64,000 nt of DNA from Desulfovibrio litoralis DSM 11393 (GTDB lineage: Bacteria > Desulfobacterota > Desulfovibrionia > Desulfovibrionales > Desulfovibrionaceae): positions 19,643 to 83,642 of the forward strand of contig NZ_FRDI01000012.1 in NCBI RefSeq assembly GCF_900143255.1, in the 5' to 3' direction. The translations under genes and the position numbers were made by a program. Shown piece by piece: positions 18,416-27,183 of the stretch; within the stretch, counting starts at the first letter, position 1, and each line of letters begins with the position of its first letter. The notes beneath the pieces were generated by a model that saw only the letters and a list, made by a program, of their open reading frames with translations, ran no database searches and was not told the DNA's origin.

Positions 18416-19828
18416 TTATTTATTTTCCGTAATCCAATCAAGCTCTTTAAACAAATATTCCGCCAATTCCGAACTTTTTGACGTATCACCAAGCCAATCG
18501 GCAAAAAACAAACCTTTTTGTTCTCCAAGCAAAGAACGTAAAATCATACGCTCTTCCTGCATCGGGCTTTGACCGTCGACCGCATCGTAACACACTCCAA
18601 GGCTGTCAAAACTACTGACCAATCCACAAAAATCATCTGGTAACTCAGGAACATAACGCCCTGAAAGATGAGATAAAAACGCCTTAGAAGAAAAAGGTTC
18701 AAGGCAAAGTTGAGTTTTACAAGAACAAGGCTGAGACTCAACACAAGGGCTACAGGCGGGGGTTGCCTGCCAAATCATATGCCCTTGTCCATATGGACCT
18801 GTTTCCCAAGACCAAGCCGAAGATAAAAAGAACGCTTGGATAGCAACGCCCAAGTGTGCGGCAAGGTGCATTAAACCTGTATCAGGCGTTAAAATCTGAT
18901 TACAGCTCTCAACAAGTTCAAAAAGATCAAGCAAACCTGTTTTTCCGGCCAAATTTTCTGTTTTCTCAAGCATACTCGGGCTAAATTCTCGCATCAATTG
19001 ATGTGCCAAAATCTGTTCTGACTTACTGCCGAGCAAGACAAGCTTTGGTCCGCCTTGCCCTTCAAAGATTGCCTTAATCACTTTTGCCAAACAAGCCGGA
19101 GGCAGTGAACGACGCGACTCTCGCCCCGCCAAAACAATGCCGATCTTATTCTCTTTGCTAAAAGAGCTTTGAGTTTGAATAAATTGACTAAGCCCCTCAC
19201 TCTCTGTCTTTTTTATCGAGCGAAAACGACCGGCAATCGGGCTAACTAACTCAGCAGGGTAAGGGAAATCAGCCAACAAAGCCCAAAAATCCGCAAGGTT
19301 TAAAGGAGAGCTACGCCGTTGACTTGTCCAACGCCAAATAAATTTTGTCCATAAACTAAGGGCCTGACTCCCCTGTTCTCTATAATAACCTCTAACAATT
19401 CGAGAATCAAACAAGGCGGCTAAACTATAGTTTAAACCTGAAAAGTTTAAGTTATAAACCTGATCAAAAGAAATATTGCTCAGAGTCTGAAATATTTCAC
19501 GATTTAAAGTTAAAATTTTTGAAGCGTTAGAACTGATAAGATTCTTGTCAGTCTTATCGGTCATATGATTATGTGCGATAATCCCATAAACTTGGGCAAA
19601 GGGAAAAAGTTTTTTGGCAAAACTTTCCAAAGAGGCATCAACACAAAGATGTATCTCTGATGTATGGGTAATATTCTTTGCTAGATTGCCGTTTGCAAAA
19701 TTTGGAACAGGTTCATAATACAAAGAATATAACAAGCGTTTGGTTTGTATTAAATCACCCAAGCGAGCCAACTGGATCACCAAATATTTTTTAGGAACAA
19801 AAGCGTTTAAAGTGTTATTCAATATCAA
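18416..19828 (-). CDS. GT9 (heptosyltransferase-like) glycosyltransferase
   Basis: 470 aa. The GT9 landmarks are present: the N-terminal YLVIQLARLGDLIQTKRLL, the acceptor/nucleotide loop GIVLAGRESRRSLPP and the donor motif LTPDTGLMHLAAHLGV (about residues 303-318). These enzymes transfer ADP-heptose-type sugars from the cytoplasm onto lipopolysaccharide core or related glycans. Like the GT9 at 56395 it has an extra C-terminal part with a Cys-rich patch (SPCVESQPCSCKTQLC). The start is a TTG; TTG at 19822 fits the weak AGCAGG site slightly better, and there is no ATG close by. It stands in series with the CgeB-like gene. Confidence 0.8.
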   Translation of the reverse strand: MILNNTLNAFVPKKYLVIQLARLGDLIQTKRLLYSLYYEPVPNFANGNLAKNITHTSEIHLCVDASLESFAKKLFPFAQVYGIIAHNHMTDKTDKNLISSNASKILTLNREIFQTLSNISFDQVYNLNFSGLNYSLAALFDSRIVRGYYREQGSQALSLWTKFIWRWTSQRRSSPLNLADFWALLADFPYPAELVSPIAGRFRSIKKTESEGLSQFIQTQSSFSKENKIGIVLAGRESRRSLPPACLAKVIKAIFEGQGGPKLVLLGSKSEQILAHQLMREFSPSMLEKTENLAGKTGLLDLFELVESCNQILTPDTGLMHLAAHLGVAIQAFFLSSAWSWETGPYGQGHMIWQATPACSPCVESQPCSCKTQLCLEPFSSKAFLSHLSGRYVPELPDDFCGLVSSFDSLGVCYDAVDGQSPMQEERMILRSLLGEQKGLFFADWLGDTSKSSELAEYLFKELDWITENK

Positions 19829-19879
19829 CCTGCTGTCTTCGCTATAAAATTATAATTTATAAAAACTTAGCCAAATTTT

Positions 19880-21274
19880 TTACTGTTTTGCTTCTTGTTC
19901 AAAACGTTTTGCAACTCGGTTTAAAATTCCGCTCGCTACGCTCAAGCCGTTGTTTTGCCTGATACTTTCTTGATTATTACGTCTGGCTGCCCAAGAAATT
20001 ATATATAAGATATTATCATCATTAAAGTTCTTTGCACCATTCACCACTGTTTTGACTGTTTTCAAAAGTTCTTGTTTAATACGCCTTTGTTCGGCGACTG
20101 CCTGTTGATAAGAGCGGTTAAGCTGATCCAACTCGTTATGTTGAGAGGCTTGAGGTTTTTTTGTCGATAATTCTTGAGAAAGAGTAATATATTGAGCCTG
20201 CAAACTTGCCACCTTGCCTTGAGCCTTGAGCAACTCTTCTTGCTGTTCCGCCAAAGACGGGTTTGTGGCAAAGGCATTCAAAACACTTGCGGTCATGCGA
20301 AACTGGTTGGCATATAAAGTATAAAGCTCACTCAATTCCGAGGGCGACAATCCCTCGCCTTTACTGTTTGAAGTAGCTGGTGCTTCGGCGTTGATTAGAC
20401 CAATAAATTTTTCCAAATATAAATCAGTAAGGGCAGTTAACATCGATGGCGACAATACATAATTAAAAATATTCGTACGCATTGCCTTTAAGTTTCCGCT
20501 GTCTCCATGCCAAATTAAACCATGTTGTCCGCCTGCGTAACGAGTATTGAGATAACGCACGTCAATAATCACTGTTCCGCTCTTACCATTTGTTCTCGGG
20601 CGATAATTACGCACCAAAGTTTTTGCCAAATCTTCAACAAAATCAAAGCGGACTATATGATCTTGAAACGGGCGTTTTGTATCTTTTATACTTGTTTGAT
20701 TAGCAGATTTTTCTTGTTCCTCTGCTTGCATTGAGTTTTGGTCAAGCTTTAAAGTAGCAACATTACTTAATATTCCGTTATCTTTTTTAGCGGTTTGATT
20801 TAAGGAAGCTTCGCCGAGAATAGGCGATAAAGTCGTATTGTTAGCTTGAAAATTAACTGGATTTTCAGCAACATTTAAGATATTAGAATCAGAGTTTGCA
20901 ACAGGGATATTTGAATTATCTACCTGTGTGTTTTGGCTGTTTTCCGTTGCATTAACTGCGGTTGTTTGATTTGTGATTGTTGGCAAAACAGGTGTTTGAG
21001 TATTTACAAAGGGCTTGTTTTGTTCCATCTGGTTAAAATTATCGCTAGTATTTGGCGGAACCGGGGTTCTGGTAACAGTAACAGGCGAAACAGGCTCTTG
21101 GCTTGAACCAAGTTTAACGGGTCTTTCCTCTTGCTTGCTTAGTTTTCCCACTACAAAGGGGTTTAAAGACGGGTTATCCTTCCATAAAAACCAGTATAAA
21201 GGTAGCCCGACAATTAAAACAGCCAAGGCTAAGGCCGCTAAAAACAACAATACTTTTTTTATTCCGGACCACAT
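19880..21274 (-). CDS. Membrane-anchored protein with disordered linker, unknown
   Basis: 464 aa with a good Shine-Dalgarno (AAGGGAT). One N-terminal membrane helix (VLLFLAALALAVLIVGLPLYWFLW) suggests anchoring with the rest outside the cytoplasm. Residues about 45-205 are Asn/Thr/Gln/Pro-rich and low complexity; the C-terminal 260 residues are predominantly helical, with a coiled-coil stretch around EQQEELLKAQGKVASLQAQY (about 350-370) and QQAVAEQRRIKQELLK. No family was recognised. It is divergent from the polysaccharide deacetylase with a 150-bp shared promoter region and may share envelope function. Confidence 0.6.
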   Translation of the reverse strand: MWSGIKKVLLFLAALALAVLIVGLPLYWFLWKDNPSLNPFVVGKLSKQEERPVKLGSSQEPVSPVTVTRTPVPPNTSDNFNQMEQNKPFVNTQTPVLPTITNQTTAVNATENSQNTQVDNSNIPVANSDSNILNVAENPVNFQANNTTLSPILGEASLNQTAKKDNGILSNVATLKLDQNSMQAEEQEKSANQTSIKDTKRPFQDHIVRFDFVEDLAKTLVRNYRPRTNGKSGTVIIDVRYLNTRYAGGQHGLIWHGDSGNLKAMRTNIFNYVLSPSMLTALTDLYLEKFIGLINAEAPATSNSKGEGLSPSELSELYTLYANQFRMTASVLNAFATNPSLAEQQEELLKAQGKVASLQAQYITLSQELSTKKPQASQHNELDQLNRSYQQAVAEQRRIKQELLKTVKTVVNGAKNFNDDNILYIISWAARRNNQESIRQNNGLSVASGILNRVAKRFEQEAKQ

Positions 21275-21426
21275 ATTTTATCCCTTTAAAATGCTTGTTT
21301 ATATTTTAATGAAAACAAAGCAAGATTTGTATTAAAATACGCCTAACGAACAAAGAATGCAAGCTTATAAACAATAGACAAGCAAATATCACCACTTCGT
21401 TTATTTATAAAGATATTTTGAATATT

Positions 21427-22812
21427 ATGAAAGAAAAAAATACCCAAAAAACTCCAAAAAAAACAAAAAGTTCCCCTCAAAAAGCCGGTGAAAAAAAACC
21501 AGCTCCAAAATCACGCCGCACAAAAAAACAAAAAAAAAGTAGTTTCAACCAATTTATCAATAACTTATTTATTAGTATCATTTTGCTTGGTTTAATCGCC
21601 CTTATTTTTATTGGCGTACAAAAATACTTTTTTGCTACAACTACTGTAATTCAAGAACAAAAGAACCAAGCCGTAATTCAAAAAAGTTTAAATGAATTGG
21701 CGAAGCAAGCTCCCAAAAGCCAAGGAAATCAAACGCAAGATAATCTCAATGAAAACGACAAGATAGAAACTTGGCTTAAGCGTATAGATTCGGCGTTAAG
21801 TGCAAGCATAAAAAGTTCAAATATTACTCAAAGTGAAATAAAACAACTTACTCCGACAAAAATAAAAATTTTTAATCTCAATTACTTATGTCAAAACATA
21901 GAATTAAATCTCAATATTGAATCAGCTGATTTCATTATGAGTTTAAAGAACAATCTGCAACTTTTTGCTGACGACGCCAGTTTAAAACAAGTTAACGAAA
22001 ATCATTGGCAAATCAGCGTTTATAATATTGTTACTCATAATCTTTATATTAAACGCAACTACAGCTTTAACGAGTTTGAAGAAGGCGAAGAAACGCCCGA
22101 AACGATTACGCTCACGCTTGATGAGTTAATGGCAAGTTTAAACAAAGGAAAAAGCGGTCGCCTCGCCATAGTTATTGACGACCTTGGAAACAGCGTTAAC
22201 GATATGCAGGCTCTTACAGACCTAAATTACCCCGTAAGCGTAGCAATTTGGCCACACGGTATGCAAAAAAACGAAAGTGCCAAGCTTGCTAAACAAAAGG
22301 GTTTGGACATCTTGGTTCATGTGCCGATGGAACCCGTTCGTCTTTCAGAGTTTAAACCCGGACCAAACGCTCTTTATAGCGGAATGAGTCTTGAAAAAAT
22401 TCACGCCATCACCGAAACACAGCTTAATTCCGTTCCCTATGCGATCGGTTTAAACAATCATATGGGTTCTCGTTTTACTCAATGGAAAGAAGGAGTTAGA
22501 ACAGTTGTCAACGTTGCAAAAAACAAAAACTTTTTTGTTTTGGACAGCGTAACCCACCAAAATTCAGATTTATTTAAAGAAGCGAAAAATCAAGGGGTTA
22601 AAGCCTATCAACGCCAAGTTTTTCTCGACAACCAAGAAAGCGTAAATTACGTTTTAAAACAATTGGCTTTGGCGGAAAAAGTAGCTCTTCACCAAGGTGA
22701 AGCAATCGCTATAGGCCACCCACACGCCTCTACCTTAGAAGCTTTAAAAATCTGGCAATCGCAAAAAAACCCTGATATAGAATACATCTTGGTACATGAG
22801 ATAAAGGAATAA
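21427..22812 (+). CDS. Divergent polysaccharide deacetylase (DUF610) protein
   Basis: 461 aa from the ATG at 21427; a TTG three codons earlier is also open. The N-terminus is very basic (many Lys), then one membrane helix (FISIILLGLIALIFIGV, about residues 48-64), so the protein is inner-membrane anchored. The C-terminal domain (about 245-460) is a divergent NodB-like deacetylase: LAIVIDDLGNSVNDM, IWPHGM, ILVHVPMEP, GLNNHMGSRFT and the terminal AIGHPHASTLEAL. This divergent group is widespread in Proteobacteria, often near septation or secretion genes; the carbohydrate substrate is not known. Confidence 0.85.
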   Translation: MKEKNTQKTPKKTKSSPQKAGEKKPAPKSRRTKKQKKSSFNQFINNLFISIILLGLIALIFIGVQKYFFATTTVIQEQKNQAVIQKSLNELAKQAPKSQGNQTQDNLNENDKIETWLKRIDSALSASIKSSNITQSEIKQLTPTKIKIFNLNYLCQNIELNLNIESADFIMSLKNNLQLFADDASLKQVNENHWQISVYNIVTHNLYIKRNYSFNEFEEGEETPETITLTLDELMASLNKGKSGRLAIVIDDLGNSVNDMQALTDLNYPVSVAIWPHGMQKNESAKLAKQKGLDILVHVPMEPVRLSEFKPGPNALYSGMSLEKIHAITETQLNSVPYAIGLNNHMGSRFTQWKEGVRTVVNVAKNKNFFVLDSVTHQNSDLFKEAKNQGVKAYQRQVFLDNQESVNYVLKQLALAEKVALHQGEAIAIGHPHASTLEALKIWQSQKNPDIEYILVHEIKE

Positions 22813-22877
22813 GCTTGGCATAAGCTATTTATATAAACAAAAAACTTTGAAAAATTTCACAAAAAAGAGGTAATTTT

Positions 22878-23438
22878 ATGTTTTTATGTATTGTATTAGT
22901 ACTATTTTTCTTACAACTTGGAGTAAAAGTTGATTTTTGTCAGGCTATTGAATTTGACAAGAACACAAACTCAACAACGCAACACCAAAATGATGCTCTT
23001 AAATTTTATGAAAAAAGCATTTCTTTGTACAAGTTAGCAGCAAGTGAAATAACATTAGCAGAAAATGAGACAGACCGCAAAAAAATTCAACCGTTGTTAG
23101 AAGAAGCAATAAAAAACGCTGAAAAAGCAATAGAACTTAATTCTAAAGACTCAGAGGCGTTTTATCATCTGGGTCGTTGTTTGCTTGAACTATCAAAGCT
23201 AGAAACAGGCGAAAATAAAAAGCAGTTATTATACGAAGCTCAAAAAAAGTGTGAGCAAGCAATAAAACTTGATGAAAATAATGCTGATGCGTTTTATACT
23301 TGGAGTGATTGTTTGATGGAATTAGCAGACGGTGAAAAAGACCCTCTCGAAAAGAAAGTATTATTAGAAAAAGCAAGGGCAAAACATCAAGAAGCCACAA
23401 GACTCACTGCAATAAGACTGGGATTTGGAAAAAATTAA
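22878..23438 (+). CDS. Secreted protein with long (45-residue) TPR repeats, short paralogue
   Basis: 186 aa; AGAGG Shine-Dalgarno. An N-terminal hydrophobic signal (IVLVLFFLQLGVKV) indicates export, but there is no lipobox, unlike the two larger relatives at 25795 and 27184. It holds about two copies of the same helix-turn-helix unit (AFYHLGRCLLELSKLET and DAFYTWSDCLMELAD) linked by KKxLLxEAxKxxEQAIKLD. Its upstream leader, AAGCTTGGCATAAGCTATTT...GAAAAATTTCACAAAAAA, is a shortened version of the leader of the two larger genes, so all three arose from one ancestor. Function unknown; TPRs are protein-binding. Confidence 0.7.
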   Translation: MFLCIVLVLFFLQLGVKVDFCQAIEFDKNTNSTTQHQNDALKFYEKSISLYKLAASEITLAENETDRKKIQPLLEEAIKNAEKAIELNSKDSEAFYHLGRCLLELSKLETGENKKQLLYEAQKKCEQAIKLDENNADAFYTWSDCLMELADGEKDPLEKKVLLEKARAKHQEATRLTAIRLGFGKN

Positions 23439-23590
23439 AGGTTTATCTTCGTAAATTACCTCCTCAACGAGCAAGCATTATTAAAAAAGACAAAAAACAT
23501 CTAGATCGAAAAGGTCAAACAACTCAACTAGTACAACTAGGCGGACAAATCAAATCATCAAAACGGAACATGCTGTTAAATCAAGTCTGA
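23439..23590 (+). pseudogene. Possible 3' remnant of an unknown gene
   Basis: A stop-free frame, different from the upstream TPR frame, ends at the TGA at 23588-23590 and has no start codon. It encodes a basic tail including RKGQTTQLVQLGGQIKSSKR. The QLGG pattern faintly recalls TraD/MobC-like conjugation proteins, but this is a weak visual resemblance. It may be a leftover of recombination. Confidence 0.25.
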
Positions 23591-23605
23591 ATTAATACAA
23601 ATAAA

Positions 23606-24151
23606 TCAGCCCATTAATTCTATGTTAGCAATTTCACCGTTTTCAATCTTTACATACATAACATGTCCATCAAATGAATCATCATCATCTTTTATGTATA
23701 GGTCAAAATAACATTCAAGACCAGTTTCTTTTTCGTAAATATTTCCGTTTATAGAGCAAAGATACATTTTGTTAGCAAATTCTTTTTCTGATAAATCATG
23801 TCTGCCTTCATCATTTTCACGATAATCGTTTACACACTCGATAAATTCACACGCTAACCTTTCAGAAATTTTGTTAAATTTAATGTTTTCAAGAACTTTT
23901 ATTTGTTCGTTCAATTCTGATATAAAGTGATCCAATTGCGGTACTTCCTCCACACTCAAAATATCCGTTATCCCGCAATTGTGGGGGCATATTTCGAGTG
24001 AAAAATCCGCCATTTTCCCCCATAGTTCAATTTTTGCATCTTCTTCAAACTTATAACCATAAAATACATAAGTTCCGTTATCCCATAATGCGTCGTTTAC
24101 AATAAAAGAAATCTCATTTGTAATCTTGTGAATTTTATATACAATTTTCAA
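23606..24151 (-). CDS. Hypothetical protein, possibly immunity-type
   Basis: 181 aa, no signal peptide. The longest frame starts with TTG and lacks a convincing ribosome site, so the start is uncertain. The N-terminal region has WDNGTYVFYGYKF; the C-terminus YEKETGLECYFDLYIKDDDD followed by SFDGHVMYVKIENGEI resembles small acidic DUF2004/DUF6985-like proteins, some of which are immunity proteins of toxin systems. That resemblance is from memory and weak. It is in an accessory region near the IS200-like hairpin and the TPR repeats. Confidence 0.5.
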   Translation of the reverse strand: MKIVYKIHKITNEISFIVNDALWDNGTYVFYGYKFEEDAKIELWGKMADFSLEICPHNCGITDILSVEEVPQLDHFISELNEQIKVLENIKFNKISERLACEFIECVNDYRENDEGRHDLSEKEFANKMYLCSINGNIYEKETGLECYFDLYIKDDDDSFDGHVMYVKIENGEIANIELMG

Positions 24152-24457
24152 CTTTTTGCTATCTCCACTAATATAAATTTACTAACTGTACAACAAAAAT
24201 CATGTTTGAATTAGCTAACAAAACTAATATACATATATTTTAAGTATATCACGTCCTGCAATTAAAATCAAACAAGAATTTTGAAAATCAAAAAAACAAA
24301 AGTACTAAAATTTTAACCTTAACTGGGCAAGAGCCAAATATAATTAATATTAACGTGGGTTAAAAAACTATATTGTGTAGTTTTTTAACCATATTATTGT
24401 ATAATGAATACCCCCAGCTAGGCTGGGGGTTCTAAAAAGCTTTTAGCTTTGCTTCTG
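24152..24457. other. Intergenic region with two perfect hairpins
   Basis: About 300 bases without a gene. It contains GGTTAAAAAACTA-7 nt-TAGTTTTTTAACC (24358-24390, 13-bp stem) and the hairpin at 24410-24430. The left part is plain AT-rich DNA in which nothing else was recognised. Confidence 0.5.
24410..24430. mobile_element. IS200/IS605-like terminal hairpin (remnant)
   Basis: ACCCCCAGC-TAG-GCTGGGGGT, a perfect 9-bp stem with 3-nt loop in the context AATGAATA-hairpin-TCTAAAAAGC. Hairpins of exactly this look form the subterminal ends of IS200/IS605 family elements, where they are recognised by TnpA. No tnpA or tnpB remains nearby, so at most one end survives. It could alternatively be a simple terminator. 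Confidence 0.4.
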
Positions 24458-24754
24458 TTATAAAACTCTCTCTTTATAACCGGTACTAAAAATGGGGTGT
24501 TGACACTCCCACTCCTCAATATCCATAACAGTTACACACCCATCTGACACATGTCCAATATGTAAGTAACGTGATTCATTAATACGAAACCATACTAAAT
24601 CAAAATGCCCTTTAGGATTTTTACGATAAAAAGTTGTATAAGAGCTTGAATGAGGATAATCAGGTGCCCAAAGATCGTATGTTCCAGCTGACAAAGGAGT
24701 AAATATTGTTGTATAATCTGTACTAGTACAATTAATACAGCTAATTGAAACTAT
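24458..24754 (-). pseudogene. YkuD/L,D-transpeptidase-like domain without its own start
   Basis: A stop-free frame of 98 codons directly after the upstream gene, in the -1 frame relative to it. It has no ATG/GTG and only an unsupported TTG at 24694. The product contains YDLWAPDYPH, FDLVWFRI and RYLHIGHVSDGCVTV, whose H-x-G...S-x-G-C layout is that of the L,D-transpeptidase (YkuD) catalytic site (His, Ser, nucleophile Cys). It becomes one protein with the upstream gene only if the ribosome slips -1 on the eight A just before that gene's stop. Otherwise it is a broken gene. See the finding. Confidence 0.55.
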
Positions 24755-25584
24755 TTTTTTTGTTTCTCTAATTCTTTATGAAAGACTGCTTCTACTTTAG
24801 CTTGTATATCTTGCGTTTGTTTGTTTAAAGCACTCTCCAGTTGTTTAAACTGGGGTTCTAATTCTTTTAGCCCCTTTTCATATTCAACGGGGTTGACCAG
24901 ATAAGGAATATCATGTCCACTGTGGAATTGAGGCACTTCAACCTGCATCATGACTTGGGCAACATAGTCTAAAAGGCAGACATTGCGTAAATAATTAGAA
25001 TGTAAAACAGGAGTGCAACCGTTACTTTGTTTCGCAAACCAAAGCATAGGAATTTCAGAGCCGCCAATTTGAGACAGTTCCATTGTCGTTGGAAGATTTC
25101 CGCTCTCTCTGATTATTTCGTCGAAGACATCTTTTAAAACTTCTTTGGGCGTGCGATCCTTGATGATTACCTTATAAGACTCAGGGTCTACCATGGAAAG
25201 CAAACCAAAAGCCATTCCAATACGAGTTTCTGACGATTCCGGTTGATATATATTTTCTCTGTTTTCAATATAAGGTTGAAAGAGTGGCCGGTCGGCATGA
25301 CTTCCCCATAGATGAAAGTTACGATCATAACCAAGCAAAAGACGCATATCCCATGGAATTGGCATAGTAACTTTTTTATCTAAAGTATACGGAACACGCA
25401 AGGCGTCAAGTTCAGCCTTAGACATAGGATTAGGCGTAATTTTATTTTCCGCATAACGTTTATCTAAAATTAGTTTTACTTTATCCCAAAGTTCTTTTTG
25501 AAATGGGGTTAGTTGTTGCGGTTTATCATTTGCCGAGGCACTGCATACTGTAAATAACAGAATAAAGACAATCAATATTTTCAT
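24751..25584 (-). CDS. Secreted protein of unknown function, ends at an A8 slip site
   Basis: 277 aa with a signal peptide (about residues 1-18, ILIVFILLFTVCSASA). The mature part holds WDKVKLILDKRYAENKITP, IPWDMRLLLGYDRNFHLWG and a helical C-terminus that becomes strongly charged (QDIQAKVEAVFHKELEKQKK). No family was recognised. The gene ends CAA AAA AAA TAG, that is eight consecutive A followed at once by the stop; a -1 shift there would add a 98-residue transpeptidase-like domain. Two of the C-terminal residues before the stop are therefore encoded by the slippery run. Confidence 0.65.
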   Translation of the reverse strand: MKILIVFILLFTVCSASANDKPQQLTPFQKELWDKVKLILDKRYAENKITPNPMSKAELDALRVPYTLDKKVTMPIPWDMRLLLGYDRNFHLWGSHADRPLFQPYIENRENIYQPESSETRIGMAFGLLSMVDPESYKVIIKDRTPKEVLKDVFDEIIRESGNLPTTMELSQIGGSEIPMLWFAKQSNGCTPVLHSNYLRNVCLLDYVAQVMMQVEVPQFHSGHDIPYLVNPVEYEKGLKELEPQFKQLESALNKQTQDIQAKVEAVFHKELEKQKK

Positions 25585-25794
25585 AATTTATTCGCCTTAT
25601 TATATTCGAAGGTCAAAGAAATAAGCTTGATGTAAGCATAATTTATATTCAACAAAAAATCAAACAAGCAAAAAGCCTTGAAAATTTCACAAAAAATTTG
25701 ACAAAAGCTTATAAAAATAAGATTTAACAATATAGTTTTATAAAAATAAAAAACTTTAAACCAACTCACATTGTTTAATTTTAGAGGAGCTTTT

Positions 25795-26886
25795 ATGCTT
25801 TTACGCATTCTTTTAGTAATTTCTTTCTTATTTCTTGGAACACTCGTTGGGTGTCAGCCTATAAGAAGCGGCCACAACACAAACGCTAAACTAGAAAAAA
25901 TAGTTGAGGCCAGTACCTTATATCAAAAGGGTAATTCTCTTTATGAGCCATCAAAAAGTGTAACAGACCAAACCAAAAAGAAAGCCTTATTAGAAGAAGC
26001 AATAACAAACTATCAACAATCAATAAAACTTTACCCAGAAATTCCTTGTGCATTTCATAATTTAGGGAATTGTTTTATGGACTTATCTAAACTTGAAACA
26101 AACAAACACAAAAAGAAAGAGCTCTTAGAAAAATCAAAGAAAAGCTATCAAGAAACAATAAAGCTTGAGCCGCAAAGCAGTAACGCATTTTATAATATTG
26201 GACTTGCTTGTGATTACTTGGTTAAACTTGAAGACAACAACACGAAAAAGAAAGAATTATTAGAAGAATCAAAGAAAAACTATCAAAAATCAATAGAACT
26301 TCAACCAGGTGATGCTAATGTCTTTAATAAGTTAGGGTTTTGTTTTGATGAGTTAGCCGAACTTGAAACAGACGACAACAAAAAGAAAGAACTATTTAAA
26401 GAAGCAATGGAAAAATATCAAAAAGCAATAGAACTTAAACCCAATTATGCTTCTGCGTTGAATAATTTAGGGTTTTGCTTTATTGGATTATCCAAGCTTG
26501 AAGAAGGCACAAACGAAAAGAAGACCTTATTAGAAGAAGCAAAGAAAAATATTGAACAAGCAATAAAACTTGATGAAAATAATGCCTATGCTTTGGACAG
26601 TTTAGGGTCTTGTCTTATTGAGTTAGCCGAAATCGCAACAGGCGAAACTAAAGAAGAAACAACTCAAAAGAAAGTATCATTATTAAAAGAAGCAAAGAAA
26701 AACCTTGAAAAAGCAAGCTCAATTGATCCAAATATTACTGAAATTTTTACTAATTTAAAAACTTCTTTATCTAAGTTAGCCGAGCTTGAAGACGACCCCC
26801 TCAAAAAGAAAGCATTATTAGACGAAGCAAAAAAAGCTGAAGCAAAATATAACCAACTGATAGAAAAACAAAAAAACAATAACTAA
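25795..26886 (+). CDS. TPR lipoprotein with 45-residue repeats (tandem copy A)
   Basis: 363 aa from the ATG at 25795, preceded by GAGGAG. The lipoprotein signal LLVISFLFLGTLVGC puts the acyl-Cys at about residue 20. The rest is about six repeats of a helix pair, e.g. NAFYNIGLACDYLVKLE followed by KKKELLEESKKNYQKSIEL; the period is 45 residues, 11 more than the classical 34-residue TPR. Upstream leader, gene, terminator and a tRNA-Lys-like fragment are shared with the gene at 27184, so this is one half of a tandem duplication. A membrane-attached protein-binding scaffold is the likely role. Confidence 0.8.
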   Translation: MLLRILLVISFLFLGTLVGCQPIRSGHNTNAKLEKIVEASTLYQKGNSLYEPSKSVTDQTKKKALLEEAITNYQQSIKLYPEIPCAFHNLGNCFMDLSKLETNKHKKKELLEKSKKSYQETIKLEPQSSNAFYNIGLACDYLVKLEDNNTKKKELLEESKKNYQKSIELQPGDANVFNKLGFCFDELAELETDDNKKKELFKEAMEKYQKAIELKPNYASALNNLGFCFIGLSKLEEGTNEKKTLLEEAKKNIEQAIKLDENNAYALDSLGSCLIELAEIATGETKEETTQKKVSLLKEAKKNLEKASSIDPNITEIFTNLKTSLSKLAELEDDPLKKKALLDEAKKAEAKYNQLIEKQKNNN

Positions 26887-26927
26887 ATAAAAAAAAATTC
26901 TGTCGCAATCTGCTCGCAAAACTAAAA

Positions 26928-26961
26928 AAAGACTTACACGCTAAATAGTATGTAAGTCTTT
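26928..26961 (+). terminator. Terminator of TPR copy A
   Basis: AAAGACTTACA-12 nt-TGTAAGTCTTT, stem of 11 bp with a T-rich tail. An almost identical copy follows the second TPR gene at 28841. Confidence 0.85.
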
Positions 26962-26974
26962 GATTTTTATATAA

Positions 26975-27004
26975 CTGGCATCAGCAAATCAAACACCAAA
27001 CCAA
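26975..27004 (-). repeat. Decayed tRNA-Lys 3' end
   Basis: The stretch ATCAGCAAATCAAACACCAAACCA matches the T-arm/acceptor 3' portion of the intact tRNA-Lys at 28886 (ATCGGTGAATCGAACACC...), in the same orientation and at the same distance from the same terminator. It has lost several paired positions, so it cannot be functional. It is a relic of the tandem duplication or of insertion at a tRNA 3' end. Confidence 0.6.
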
Positions 27005-27183
27005 AGGCACAAGCTTGGTGTAAGCTATTTGAGATTAAACAAAAAAATCAAACAAGCAAAAAGCCTTGAAAATTTTCACAAAAAATTTGACAAAAGCTTA
27101 TAAAAATAAGATTTAACAATACGGCTTTATACAAATAAAAAACTTTAAACCAACCCCAATGGTTCAATTTTAGAGGAGCTTTT

